The notes under the pieces were generated by a model. The model did not search any database. It saw only the letters and a program-made list of their open reading frames with translations, and was not told the origin of the DNA. A DNA stretch of 41,210 nucleotides, taken from NCBI GenBank assembly GCA_003153475.1, contig PLYT01000110.1, positions 1 through 41,210 on the forward strand, read 5' to 3'. The translations under genes were made by a program, and so were the position numbers. This document shows, one piece after another, positions 8,971 through 16,959 of this stretch. Source of the DNA: Betaproteobacteria bacterium (GTDB lineage Bacteria > Pseudomonadota > Gammaproteobacteria > Burkholderiales > Casimicrobiaceae). Position 1 is the first letter of the stretch. Every line of letters begins with the position of its first letter.

Positions 8971-9972
8971 CCGCACCCGCTGGTCGATCGCGCCGAAGAT
9001 CGATTGCCCGGCAGCGTCGTGCATGTCGATGCGTACGCGGTCGCCGAAGCGCAGGAACGGCGTGCTGGCGTTGCCTTCCCGCAGTGTTTCCACCGTCCGC
9101 TGTTCGGCGATGCAGGCGTAGCCTGCGCCCCCCTGTGCGACCGGGCGACCGGGACCGCCGTCTTCCTTGTTCGACACCGTCCCTGAGCCCACGATGCTGC
9201 CCGCCTCGAGCTCGCGCGTCCGCGCCGCGTGCGCCAGCAGGGTCGGAAAATCGAACGTCATGTCGACGCCCGCGTTCGGGCAGCCGAAAAGCACGCCGTT
9301 GACGAATGTCAGCAGCGGCAGATGAACCTTGCCATCGCGCCAGGCGATGCCCAGCTCGTCCGGCGTTGCCGCGACCGGCGAGAAAGCGGATGCGGGCTTG
9401 CTCTGAAAAAAGCCGAAGCCCTTGGCCAGCTCGCCGGGAATGAGGTTGCGCAGACTCACGTCGTTGACCAGCATCAGCAGGCGGATCGCCGATGCCGCAG
9501 CCTGCGGGCTCGCGCCCATCGGCACGTCGCCGGTGATCACCGCAACCTCGGCCTCCAGATCGATCCCGAATGCTTCGTCGGCGCAGACGATGTTGTCCCG
9601 CGGGCCGACGAAGCTGTCGGAACCTCCCTGGTACATCAGTGGATCGGTCCAGAACTCGGCGGGCATCGTGGCGCCGCGCGCCTTGCGCACCAGTTCGACG
9701 TGATTGACGTAGGCGGACGCATCGGCCCACTGGTAGGCGCGGGGGAGCGGTGAATGCGCGAGCGCGGCGTCGAAAGCCGTCGCGCCGGCGAGCTCGCCCT
9801 CGTTCATGCGGCGGTACACGTCGGCAAGAAGCACTTGCGCGGTGTTCCAGTCGTCGAGCGCCGCCTGCAGCGTGCGCGCAATCGACGGCACCGCGATCGC
9901 GTGGGCCAGATCGCGCGACACGACGACGAGGCTACCGTCTCGGCTTCCGTCCTTGAGCGTGGCGAGTTTCAT
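8959..9972 (-). CDS. Fumarylacetoacetate hydrolase (FAH) family protein
   Basis: A 337-residue member of the FAH superfamily, whose enzymes cleave C-C bonds in beta-diketones or decarboxylate/isomerise related acids using Mg2+. The metal-site segment IDLEAEVAVITGDVPMG is visible around residues 137-153, followed by LMLVNDVSLRNLI and a C-terminal half with GSGTVSNKE, typical of fumarylacetoacetases and their close relatives. It begins 38 bases downstream of cysS on the same strand, so it is probably transcribed with it. No other tyrosine-degradation gene is present, so I do not name it as fumarylacetoacetase. Confidence 0.88.
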   Translation of the reverse strand: MKLATLKDGSRDGSLVVVSRDLAHAIAVPSIARTLQAALDDWNTAQVLLADVYRRMNEGELAGATAFDAALAHSPLPRAYQWADASAYVNHVELVRKARGATMPAEFWTDPLMYQGGSDSFVGPRDNIVCADEAFGIDLEAEVAVITGDVPMGASPQAAASAIRLLMLVNDVSLRNLIPGELAKGFGFFQSKPASAFSPVAATPDELGIAWRDGKVHLPLLTFVNGVLFGCPNAGVDMTFDFPTLLAHAARTRELEAGSIVGSGTVSNKEDGGPGRPVAQGGAGYACIAEQRTVETLREGNASTPFLRFGDRVRIDMHDAAGQSIFGAIDQRVRRAD

Positions 9973-10010
9973 GTTGCCTGTCTGTCGGGATCGCCGGAGC
10001 GGATTCGCGG

Positions 10011-11393
10011 CTATCGACGCCTGAGCAGGTAGCCGTCACCGCGATCTTCCATTTCCCATCCCGCGGCATGCAACTCCGCCCGCAGTCGGTCGGCTTCCGC
10101 CCATTGCTTGGCCACCCGTGCGGCAGCGCGCGCCGCGGCCAGCGCATTGACCGCTTCGGGCACCGTCTCGACCGGCGGCCGCCAGGCCTCCAGCCCGAGC
10201 CCGAAGATTCGATCGAACGCGAGCAATGTCGCTCGAGTGTCCGCGCGATCGGAAAGGTCGCCGCGCAGGACTTCCCAGGCAATCGCCAGGGCCTTCGGAA
10301 CGTTGAGGTCGTCGTTGACCACACCGGTGAAACGCTCGACATACAACCGATCCGGTTCGCCGCCGGCGGGCAGCGCGTGCACCGCGCGGCGCATCCGATC
10401 CAGGCCGATGGCCGCGGCGTCGAGCGCTTCCCAGGTGAAATTGAGCTGGCTGCGATAGTGCGCGGTCAGACACAGATAGCGGTAGGCCAGCGGGTCGTAC
10501 CCGCGGTCAATCAGGGCCTGGATGCGCAGGAATTCACCAGCCGACTTGGCCATCTTGGCGTCGTTGGCCAGCAGAAAATAGCCATGCATCCAGAAATTCG
10601 CGAGTCGCGTGCCGACGCGGGCCTCGGTCTGCGCGATTTCGTTGGTGTGATGGACCGGGATGTGGTCCTCTCCGCCGCAATGGATGTCGAAATAATCTCC
10701 GAGGTACTTCTGCGCCATCGCCGAGCACTCGATGTGCCATCCGGGGAAACCGACCCCCCAAGGGCTCGGCCATTCCATCTGGCGCTTCTCGCCGGGCGGT
10801 GAAAACTTCCACAGCGCGAAATCGGTCGCGCTTCTCTTTTCACCGAGATCGACCCGCCGGCCCGCATCGAGACCAGCTTTGTCCAGGCGCGCCAGATAAC
10901 CGTAGTCGGGTTGCTTGCTGGTGTCGAAATAGATGCCGTCCGAAGTGCGGTAGGTGTAGCCGTTCTTCTCGATGTCGGCGATGAATTCGATCTGCTCGGC
11001 GATGTGGTCGGTCGCGCGGCAAAGCACCGTCGGCGGCTCGATGTTGAGCCGCTGCATGTCGTCGATGAACGCCGTCGTATAGAGCTCCGCGATTTCCCAC
11101 GCGGTGCGGCCGGTGCGCCGTGCCCCCTTTTCCATCTTGTCTTCGCCGGTGTCGGCGTCGGACGTCAGATGGCCGACGTCGGTGATGTTCATCACATGCC
11201 GCACGCGATAACCGTTCCATTCGAGCACGCGCTTCAGGATGTCTTCGAACAGGAAGGTGCGAAAGTTCCCGATGTGCTGATAGTCGTAGACAGTCGGGCC
11301 GCAGGCATAAAGGTCGACGGCGCCGGGTTGCAGCGGCTCGAACGCCCGCAGGCTGCGTGTGTAGTTGTCGTACAGCCGGAGCGATGTCGACAT
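10011..11393 (-). CDS. cysS: Cysteinyl-tRNA synthetase, divergent subtype
   Basis: Charges tRNA-Cys with cysteine; 460 residues, the normal length. Class I signatures are YDYQHIGN (HIGH motif, about 36-43) and KMAKS (KMSKS motif, 280-284). The zinc ligands of the E. coli enzyme have counterparts here: Cys31, Cys223, His248 and Glu252. The start is the ATG at 11393, giving the usual N-terminus; an open extension upstream is excluded. Text such as NITDVGHLTSDADTGEDKM and GGEDHIPVHHTNEIAQ departs from the E. coli-like form usual in betaproteobacteria (NITDIDDK, FPHHENEIAQ). It matches the form I recall from Chloroflexi and candidate-phylum bacteria. Its leader carries a candidate attenuator. Confidence 0.95.
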   Translation of the reverse strand: MSTSLRLYDNYTRSLRAFEPLQPGAVDLYACGPTVYDYQHIGNFRTFLFEDILKRVLEWNGYRVRHVMNITDVGHLTSDADTGEDKMEKGARRTGRTAWEIAELYTTAFIDDMQRLNIEPPTVLCRATDHIAEQIEFIADIEKNGYTYRTSDGIYFDTSKQPDYGYLARLDKAGLDAGRRVDLGEKRSATDFALWKFSPPGEKRQMEWPSPWGVGFPGWHIECSAMAQKYLGDYFDIHCGGEDHIPVHHTNEIAQTEARVGTRLANFWMHGYFLLANDAKMAKSAGEFLRIQALIDRGYDPLAYRYLCLTAHYRSQLNFTWEALDAAAIGLDRMRRAVHALPAGGEPDRLYVERFTGVVNDDLNVPKALAIAWEVLRGDLSDRADTRATLLAFDRIFGLGLEAWRPPVETVPEAVNALAAARAAARVAKQWAEADRLRAELHAAGWEMEDRGDGYLLRRR

Positions 11394-11404
11394 CTCGATT
11401 CGCA

Positions 11405-11436
11405 ATAAAAAAGCCGCCAGCGGCTTCCTGGCGGCT
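11405..11436 (-). terminator. Intrinsic terminator in the cysS leader (candidate attenuator)
   Basis: Read on the minus strand, AGCCGCCAG (11436-11428) pairs perfectly with CTGGCGGCT (11420-11412) over a seven-base loop. Six T residues (the first also closes the stem) follow. The stem is 9 bp, mostly G-C, so this is a textbook intrinsic terminator. It ends only about 14 bases before the cysS ATG, and no minus-strand gene lies upstream for it to terminate. It would therefore stop cysS's own transcript unless refolded. The mirrored orientation has no T run, so it does not serve the plus strand. Confidence 0.82.
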
Positions 11437-11458
11437 GTTCCCCGTTCGTAAGGCCGGG

Positions 11459-11536
11459 CTAGCGCGCGCGGCGGGCCGCGTGTGCATCGCCGCGACAATG
11501 CGCACTGGATTGGAAGGCAAAGCAACGACAGGACAT
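11459..11536 (-). CDS. Putative Cys-containing leader peptide upstream of cysS
   Basis: A 25-codon reading frame, ATG at 11536 and TAG at 11459-11461, starting M-S-C-R-C-F-A-F-Q. Cysteines fall at positions 3, 5 and 14 (codons TGT, TGC, TGT), an enrichment over chance for 25 residues. It lies between the predicted promoter and the terminator that precedes cysS, which is the geometry of leader-peptide attenuation. Slow decoding of Cys codons when charged tRNA-Cys is scarce could alter folding downstream. After the last Cys codon the leader has two GCGGC elements able to pair with the GCCGC of the terminator's 5' arm. There is no Shine-Dalgarno sequence. No homologue is known to me. Confidence 0.55.
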   Translation of the reverse strand: MSCRCFAFQSSAHCRGDAHAARRAR

Positions 11537-11542
11537 GGCGGC

Positions 11543-11571
11543 ATGGTAGCGAATCGCCCGCTCAGCGGCAA
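11543..11571 (-). promoter_or_regulatory. Candidate cysS promoter, start at leader-peptide ATG
   Basis: On the minus strand TTGCCG (11571-11566) and TACCAT (11548-11543) are 17 bases apart, each matching four of six consensus positions. Six bases after the -10 element comes A at 11536, the first base of the leader-peptide ATG. If this promoter is real the transcript would be leaderless for the peptide, which fits the lack of a ribosome site. It would leave a leader of about 143 bases before cysS. Confidence 0.45.
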
Positions 11572-11639
11572 GCCGACGCCAACTAAAACGGAAGGCATTG
11601 GCGCGAGTCGCGCTTGGGCCATTCGCGCGCCGAACACGG

Positions 11640-11645
11640 TAAAAT
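11640..11645 (+). promoter_or_regulatory. Candidate -10 element for the arn operon
   Basis: TAAAAT (five of six consensus) sits about 36 bases before the arnT ATG. No good -35 hexamer lies at 16-18 bases; TTGGGC is 20 bases upstream. A poor -35 would fit an activator-dependent promoter, as arn operons are in enterics under PmrA, but I see no PmrA-like direct repeat here. Confidence 0.3.
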
Positions 11646-11681
11646 CGCGCTCGATCCGGTTTCTCGCCGGGTCAAACCCCG

Positions 11682-13388
11682 ATGCCCGCCTCCATCGACC
11701 CCGCCGTCCGATCGCGCGATGCCGCGCTTTCGCGGTCCTCAGTGATCGCTCTGGTCGTGGTCTTCGCGCTGATGTGGTTCGCCAATCTCGATTATCGGCG
11801 ACTGATCCATCCCGACGAAGGCCGCTATGCGGAGATACCGCGCGAAATGGTCGTCAGCGGCGACTGGTTGACGCCGCGCCTGGACGGCATCAAGTATTTC
11901 GAAAAGCCTGCGCTGCAATACTGGCTGACCGCCGCCTCATACGAGGCTTTCGGCATCCATCAGTGGACCGCGCGTCTGTGGCCGGCGCTTGCCGGCTTTG
12001 CCGGCGTGCTGTTCATCGGCTATGTCGGATTTCGCCTCGACGGACCTCGCCTGGGTCTGTACAGCGCGGCGGCGCTCGGCGGATGCGTATGGTATGTGCT
12101 CAACGCGCATATCCTGACGCTCGACGCCGGACTCACGTTCTGGATGAGCGTCGGCTTCGGCGCGCTGCTGCTGGCGCAGCGGGGCGCCGCGACCGAGCGC
12201 GAGCGGCACGGGTGGATGCTATTCGCCTGGTCGGCGCTGGCGCTGGCCGTGCTGTCGAAGGGGCTGATCGGCGCCGTCCTTCCGGGAGCGTCGCTCGTCG
12301 TCTATTCGCTGCTGACGCGAGACTGGGCGGTGTGGCGGCGGCTGCATCCGGTGGCGGGCCTGCTGCTGTTCGCGCTGATCGCCGCGCCGTGGTTCATCGC
12401 CGTGTCAATACGCAATCCCGAATTCTTCCATTTCTTTTTCATCCACGAGCATTTCGAGCGCTTCCTCACCAACGAGCACCATCGCGAGGGCGCGTGGTGG
12501 TATTTCTTTCCGATCTTCGCCGTGGGCATCCTGCCGTGGCTGACGGTATTCGTCTGTACCGCTCCCCGCCTCTGGTCGCGCGCCATCGCCGACAGCAACG
12601 GCTTCAGCTGGCAACGCTACGCCCTGGTATGGGCGATATTCATCTTTGTTTTTTTCAGCGTGTCGAGCTCCAAGCTGCCTTCGTACATATTGCCAATATT
12701 TCCGGCGCTGGCCCTGGTCATCGGCGGCCGGCTCGCGGCGCTGCCTGAGCGAAGGCTGTTCTGGTTGACGTTGCCGCTGGTGATCTTCACCGGTGCGTGC
12801 TTGCTGGCGACGGGCTTCGGCTTCGATATCATCGCGCCACGCTTCGCCGACGAGCGCCAGCCACTCGCTCCGTTGCTTGCCTATGGCCGATGGTTGACGG
12901 CGGCGTTCGCCGTGGCGCTGGCCGGTGGTGTCGCCAGTCTCTGGTGGCTTGGAACCGGCAAGCGCACCGCGGCGATACTGGCGGTGGCACTGAGCACGCA
13001 ACTGGCTGCGCTACTCGTCTTGACCGGCCACGACGAGCTCGCCGACTCGCGCTCGGCGGCGCCGATCCTGTCGCGCGTCGTCGGCGAGCACGGCCCGCTC
13101 GCCGCCGACGTGCCGTTCTACTCGGTCAAGATGTACGATCAGACGCTGCCTTGGTACCTGGGCCGCACGGTGACGCCGGTCGAGCAGCTGGACGAACTGG
13201 CGATGGGGCTCGGCAGCGAACCCGACAAGGCGGTACCGACACTGGCCGAATGGAAGCAGCGCTGGGACCGGGCGGAGCAGGCGTATGCGATCATGCAGGT
13301 CGACATGTACGAGAAGCTGCGGCGCGAAGGCGTGGCGATGCGGGAGCTCGGCCGCGATCCGCGCCGCGTGATCGTCAGCCGCCGTTGA
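11682..13388 (+). CDS. arnT: ArnT-like lipid A 4-amino-4-deoxy-L-arabinose transferase
   Basis: A GT-C fold inner-membrane glycosyltransferase (568 residues) that moves L-Ara4N from undecaprenyl phosphate to lipid A on the periplasmic side. After the first membrane helix (about 20-36) comes the conserved periplasmic text HPDEGRYAEIPREM with the acidic catalytic pair, then GDWLTPRLDGIKYFEKPALQ, both characteristic of ArnT. Around twelve hydrophobic segments follow, then a soluble C-terminal domain of about 130 residues. Length agrees with E. coli ArnT (550). The first gene of a seven-gene operon. Other PMT-like transferases are an alternative in isolation, but the surrounding arn genes settle it. 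Confidence 0.93.
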   Translation: MPASIDPAVRSRDAALSRSSVIALVVVFALMWFANLDYRRLIHPDEGRYAEIPREMVVSGDWLTPRLDGIKYFEKPALQYWLTAASYEAFGIHQWTARLWPALAGFAGVLFIGYVGFRLDGPRLGLYSAAALGGCVWYVLNAHILTLDAGLTFWMSVGFGALLLAQRGAATERERHGWMLFAWSALALAVLSKGLIGAVLPGASLVVYSLLTRDWAVWRRLHPVAGLLLFALIAAPWFIAVSIRNPEFFHFFFIHEHFERFLTNEHHREGAWWYFFPIFAVGILPWLTVFVCTAPRLWSRAIADSNGFSWQRYALVWAIFIFVFFSVSSSKLPSYILPIFPALALVIGGRLAALPERRLFWLTLPLVIFTGACLLATGFGFDIIAPRFADERQPLAPLLAYGRWLTAAFAVALAGGVASLWWLGTGKRTAAILAVALSTQLAALLVLTGHDELADSRSAAPILSRVVGEHGPLAADVPFYSVKMYDQTLPWYLGRTVTPVEQLDELAMGLGSEPDKAVPTLAEWKQRWDRAEQAYAIMQVDMYEKLRREGVAMRELGRDPRRVIVSRR

Positions 13389-13437
13389 ACCGACTCGAGG
13401 GACGAGCGCGGATGCATTGCAGCGACACCGGCCGGCC

Positions 13438-13809
13438 ATGAACCTGTCCGGATTTTCCTTCCTGCTTACCGGCGTGCTGCTGAACGCGATCGCGCAGCTG
13501 CTGCTCAAAGCCGGCACCAACACGCTCGGTGTCATCACGCTGACCCGCGCCAACTGGGCCGGCGAGTTCGGCAGGATGGCGGTCGAGCCGCATTTCATCG
13601 GCGGCGTCGTCTGTTACGGCTTCAGCCTGATCGTGTGGATACTCGGTCTCTCGCGCGTGCCGGTGTCGATCGCGTATCCGATGTTGTCGCTGGGCTATGT
13701 GATCAATGCGGTCGCCGCCTATTATCTGTTCGACGAAGGCGTGAGCGTCATGCGCTGGCTCGGCATCGGCTTCATCGTGCTGGGCGTCTGGCTGGTCGCG
13801 AGGAGCTAA
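13438..13809 (+). CDS. ArnE/ArnF-like small multidrug-resistance-type flippase subunit
   Basis: A 123-residue, four-helix EmrE-family protein. In enterics ArnE and ArnF together move undecaprenyl-phosphate-L-Ara4N across the inner membrane. Helices are visible near residues 5-25, 50-68, 75-95 and 100-120, including the EmrE-like SIAYPMLSLGYVINAV. The ATG at 13438 was chosen because upstream in-frame codons are polar and atypical. Only one such gene is in this operon, so it may act as a homodimer or pair with a partner elsewhere (inference). It lies between arnT and arnB with only four bases before arnB. Confidence 0.85.
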   Translation: MNLSGFSFLLTGVLLNAIAQLLLKAGTNTLGVITLTRANWAGEFGRMAVEPHFIGGVVCYGFSLIVWILGLSRVPVSIAYPMLSLGYVINAVAAYYLFDEGVSVMRWLGIGFIVLGVWLVARS

Positions 13810-13813
13810 TCCA

Positions 13814-14974
13814 ATGACGGCACGCGAGCAGCCGGTACAGGCTGCGTATCTCAAGTTCGCCGGCCCCGATCTGGATGAAGCGACGATCGCCGGCGTGGCC
13901 GAAGTTCTGCGCTCGGGCCAGATCACCAGCGGGCCCTGGGTGGCGCGCTTCGAGCGCCAGCTCGAAGCGTTCTGCGGCGGCCGGCCGGTGCGCGCGCTGA
14001 CCTCGGCGACGGCCGCGATCGAGGTCGCGCTTCAGCTTTGCGGCGTCGGCCCCGGCGACGAGGTGATCACCGGCGCGCAGAGCTTTTTCACCGTGCTCAA
14101 CATGATCGTCAAGGTGGGTGCGGCGCCGGTGTTCGTCGACTGCGACCTGGTCACGCGCAACATCGACCTCGAAGAGGTCGAGGCGGCGATCACCCCGCGC
14201 ACCAAGGCGATCATCCCGACCCACTTTCCCGGCGCGCTGGTCGACCTCGACGCGCTCTACGCGCTGGCGAAAAGACGCGGCCTGCGCGTGATCGAGGACG
14301 CGGCGCTGGTGCTGGGCTCACGCTGGCGGGGCCGGAATGTCGGCGCCATCGGCGACATCGTCACGTTCAGCTTTCATCCGAACAAGAATGCGACGTCGAT
14401 TGAAGGCGGCGCGCTGGTCGTCAACGACCTGAATGAAGCGCGGCGCGTCGAGACGCTGCGCTTCCACGGCATCACGCATCTGCCCGACCGCACGCGCGAC
14501 GTCGCGTTTCCGGGCGGCAAGTTCAACCTGCCCGACGTAAACGCGCGCATCGGCTGCGCGCAGATCGAGCGTCTGCCGGAGTTTCTGGCGAGGCGCCGCA
14601 TGCTGGTCGATCGTTACTTTGCCGATTTTGTCACCGACCCGGCCTGCGTGCTGCCCCCGCGGCCCGCAAGCGCGGACGACGCTCACTCCTGGAATATGTT
14701 CTCAATCCTGCTTCCGCTGGAACGTCTGTCGATCGACCGCAGCGGCTTCCGCAACGCGATGGAGGCGCGCGCGATCGGCACCGGCGTATCGTACGAAGCG
14801 CTGCATCTTTGCACGCTCGGCCGGCGCTACGGCGGCCGCGAAGGGCAGTTTCCGAACGCCGAGCGCATTGCGCGCGAGACGGTGACCTTGCCGCTGCACA
14901 CCAGGCTTCGCGAAGCGGACGTCGAGCGGGTATGCGAGGCGGCCGCGGCGATCATTGCCACCGCGGGGAAATGA
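13814..14974 (+). CDS. arnB: ArnB-like UDP-4-amino-4-deoxy-L-arabinose aminotransferase
   Basis: PLP-dependent DegT/DnrJ/EryC1/StrS-family aminotransferase (386 residues; E. coli ArnB is about 380) that converts UDP-L-Ara4-ketose to UDP-L-Ara4N with glutamate. The PLP-binding lysine sits in FSFHPNKNATSIEGGALV, equivalent to the ArnB FSFHAIKN motif. IEDAALVLGS replaces the more common VEDAAHA: the residue after DAA, often histidine in this family, is leucine here. FNLPDVNARIGCAQIERL is the usual C-terminal marker. The stop overlaps the arnC ATG (ATGA), indicating translational coupling. Confidence 0.9.
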   Translation: MTAREQPVQAAYLKFAGPDLDEATIAGVAEVLRSGQITSGPWVARFERQLEAFCGGRPVRALTSATAAIEVALQLCGVGPGDEVITGAQSFFTVLNMIVKVGAAPVFVDCDLVTRNIDLEEVEAAITPRTKAIIPTHFPGALVDLDALYALAKRRGLRVIEDAALVLGSRWRGRNVGAIGDIVTFSFHPNKNATSIEGGALVVNDLNEARRVETLRFHGITHLPDRTRDVAFPGGKFNLPDVNARIGCAQIERLPEFLARRRMLVDRYFADFVTDPACVLPPRPASADDAHSWNMFSILLPLERLSIDRSGFRNAMEARAIGTGVSYEALHLCTLGRRYGGREGQFPNAERIARETVTLPLHTRLREADVERVCEAAAAIIATAGK

Positions 14975-15966
14975 CGATGGCCGCTCCGCAGCTTTCGGTC
15001 GTGATCCCGGTCTACAATGAAGCGGCCGGCCTGGCGGCTCTCTTCGAACGCCTGTACCCGGCGCTCGACCAGCTGGCCGTGCCTTATGAGGTGATATTCA
15101 TCGATGACGGGAGCCGCGACGCTTCCGTCGCGCTGCTCAAGGACCAGTTCAACCGGCGTCCCGCAGTCACGCGCGTCGTGCTTTTCAACGCCAATTACGG
15201 TCAGCACATGGCGATCGTCGCCGGCTTCGAGAGGAGTCGCGGCAGCCGCGTCGTCACGCTGGACGCTGATTTGCAGAACCCGCCGGAGGAGATCGCCAAG
15301 CTGCTGGCGGCGATGGACCGAGGCCACGATTACGTCGGGGGCATCCGGCGCGCGCGCGAGGATGCGTGGTGGCGCCGGTCGGCCTCGAAGGCGATGAACC
15401 GCGTCCGCGAGCGCATCACCCGCATCCGGATGACCGACCAGGGCTGCATGCTGCGAGCCTACAGCGACGAGATCGTGCGGGCGATCGCGTCGGCGCGCGA
15501 GGTCAGCACCTTCATCCCGGCGCTGGGATACACATTCGCGCACAATCCGACCGAGGTCGAGGTCGCGCACGCCGAGCGCGCCGCAGGCGAATCGAAGTAT
15601 TCGCTGTACAAGCTGATACGGCTCAATTTCGACCTGATTACCGGCTTTTCGCTGGTGCCGCTGCAGCTGTTTTCGATGTTCGGCATGCTCGTCTCGGCCG
15701 TCGCCCTGGCGACGTACCTGGTTGTCATCGTCGAGCGCCTGCTGCTCTCGGGCTGGCGCGAGGGACTGGCCACACTCTGGGATCGCGACATCCTCGCCTT
15801 TTTTCTGATCGGCATGATGCTGTTCGGCGTGGGCCTCATCGGCGAGTATGTCGGCCGGATCTACCAGCAGGTGCGCGACCGGCCGCGCTACACCGTGCGG
15901 GCCGTGCTGGAAAAAGCGGAGCCCACACCGGACGCTGCGGTCCGGCCGGGCGATTCGCTGCGCTGA
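14971..15966 (+). CDS. arnC: ArnC-like undecaprenyl-phosphate 4-deoxy-4-formamido-L-arabinose transferase
   Basis: Family 2 glycosyltransferase (331 residues) that puts formylated L-Ara4N on undecaprenyl phosphate at the cytoplasmic membrane face. The GT-A domain shows SVVIPVYNEAAGL, VIFIDDGSRDAS and the metal-binding TLDADLQNPPEEI. Two C-terminal membrane helices follow (about 230-257 and 270-292), with the family ending GEYVGRIYQQVRDRPRY. The ATG at 14971 overlaps the arnB stop; a second ATG two codons later is also possible. Dolichol-phosphate-mannose-synthase-like enzymes look similar, but the arn context supports ArnC. Confidence 0.92.
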   Translation: MTMAAPQLSVVIPVYNEAAGLAALFERLYPALDQLAVPYEVIFIDDGSRDASVALLKDQFNRRPAVTRVVLFNANYGQHMAIVAGFERSRGSRVVTLDADLQNPPEEIAKLLAAMDRGHDYVGGIRRAREDAWWRRSASKAMNRVRERITRIRMTDQGCMLRAYSDEIVRAIASAREVSTFIPALGYTFAHNPTEVEVAHAERAAGESKYSLYKLIRLNFDLITGFSLVPLQLFSMFGMLVSAVALATYLVVIVERLLLSGWREGLATLWDRDILAFFLIGMMLFGVGLIGEYVGRIYQQVRDRPRYTVRAVLEKAEPTPDAAVRPGDSLR

Positions 15967-15984
15967 GCGCGCCCCGCATCCGTC

Positions 15985-16956
15985 ATGACCCGCGCCGTCG
16001 TATTCGGCTACCACAACGTCGGCGTGCGCTGTCTGAAGGTGTTGCTGGCGCACGGCGTCGAGGTTCCTCTGGTGATCACGCACGACGACAGCCCCGGCGA
16101 GACGATCTGGTTCGGCAGCGTTGCCCAAACTTGCGCCGAATACGGCATTCGCGCCATCGCACCCGCGGATCCGAATGCGGCCGACATCATCGCTCGCGTT
16201 GCCGCGGCGCGGCCGGACTTCATCTTTTCGTTCTACTACCGGCGGATGCTCGCACCCGCCGTGCTGGCGCTGGCGCCGCGCGGAGCGCTGAACATGCACG
16301 GCTCGCTGCTGCCGAAGTACCGCGGCCGCGCCCCGGTGAACTGGGCGATCATCCACGGTGAGCCCGAGACCGGCGCGACGCTGCACTACATGGGGGACAA
16401 GCCCGACGACGGCGACATCGTCGCCCAGACATCGGTCCCGATCCTGCCCGACGACGTCGCCGCCGAGGTCTTTGTCAAGGTGACGGTCGCTGCCGAGCTC
16501 ACCTTGCATCGGGTGTTGCCCGCGCTGCTGGCGGGCACCGCGCCGCGGATCCCGCAGGACCACGCCGAAAGCTCGTACTTCGGCGGGCGCAAGCCCGAGG
16601 ACGGCGTCATCGACTGGTCGAAGAGCGCAGTCGCGATTCATAATCTGGTGCGCGCGGTCGCTCCGCCCTACCCCGGAGCGCGCACGCTGATCGACGGTCA
16701 TCCGGCGCGGCTGTTGCGCACGCGGGTGCTCGGCGCCACGGTGCCGGCGGTCATGGCGCCGGTGTTCGACATTGCCGACGGGCGCATTACCGTGCGCTGC
16801 GGCGGCGGCGGAATCCTCGAGGTGCTCGAGCTCGAGATCGACGACGCGATCGTCGGTGCGAGCGCATTCGCGCAATGGCGGGCGGCCCATGCGGCGGCGC
16901 TTCCCGGTAGAATCGGCGCCCAGCAACCGGCGGCCGCGCCGGATCAACATGACTGA
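15985..16956 (+). CDS. arnA: UDP-L-Ara4N formyltransferase (ArnA N-terminal half as a separate gene)
   Basis: N10-formyl-tetrahydrofolate-dependent formyltransferase, 323 residues, corresponding to residues 1-300 of bifunctional E. coli ArnA. The catalytic core is visible as LNMHGSLLPKYRGRAPVNW (Asn and His of the N-x-H pair) and HYMGDKPDDGDIV (catalytic Asp). The C-terminal OB-like part carries GVIDWSKSAVAIHNLVRAV. In E. coli this is fused to the decarboxylase; here the decarboxylase is a separate gene starting four bases after this stop. The product adds the formyl group needed before transfer by ArnC and removed later by ArnD. Confidence 0.92.
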   Translation: MTRAVVFGYHNVGVRCLKVLLAHGVEVPLVITHDDSPGETIWFGSVAQTCAEYGIRAIAPADPNAADIIARVAAARPDFIFSFYYRRMLAPAVLALAPRGALNMHGSLLPKYRGRAPVNWAIIHGEPETGATLHYMGDKPDDGDIVAQTSVPILPDDVAAEVFVKVTVAAELTLHRVLPALLAGTAPRIPQDHAESSYFGGRKPEDGVIDWSKSAVAIHNLVRAVAPPYPGARTLIDGHPARLLRTRVLGATVPAVMAPVFDIADGRITVRCGGGGILEVLELEIDDAIVGASAFAQWRAAHAAALPGRIGAQQPAAAPDQHD

Positions 16957-16959
16957 TCC

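Noticed and set aside
10011..11525. Longer cysS start 44 codons upstream
   Set aside because: The extension runs through the terminator hairpin and part of the leader-peptide region, has no conserved residues, and the ATG at 11393 gives the normal 460-residue length.
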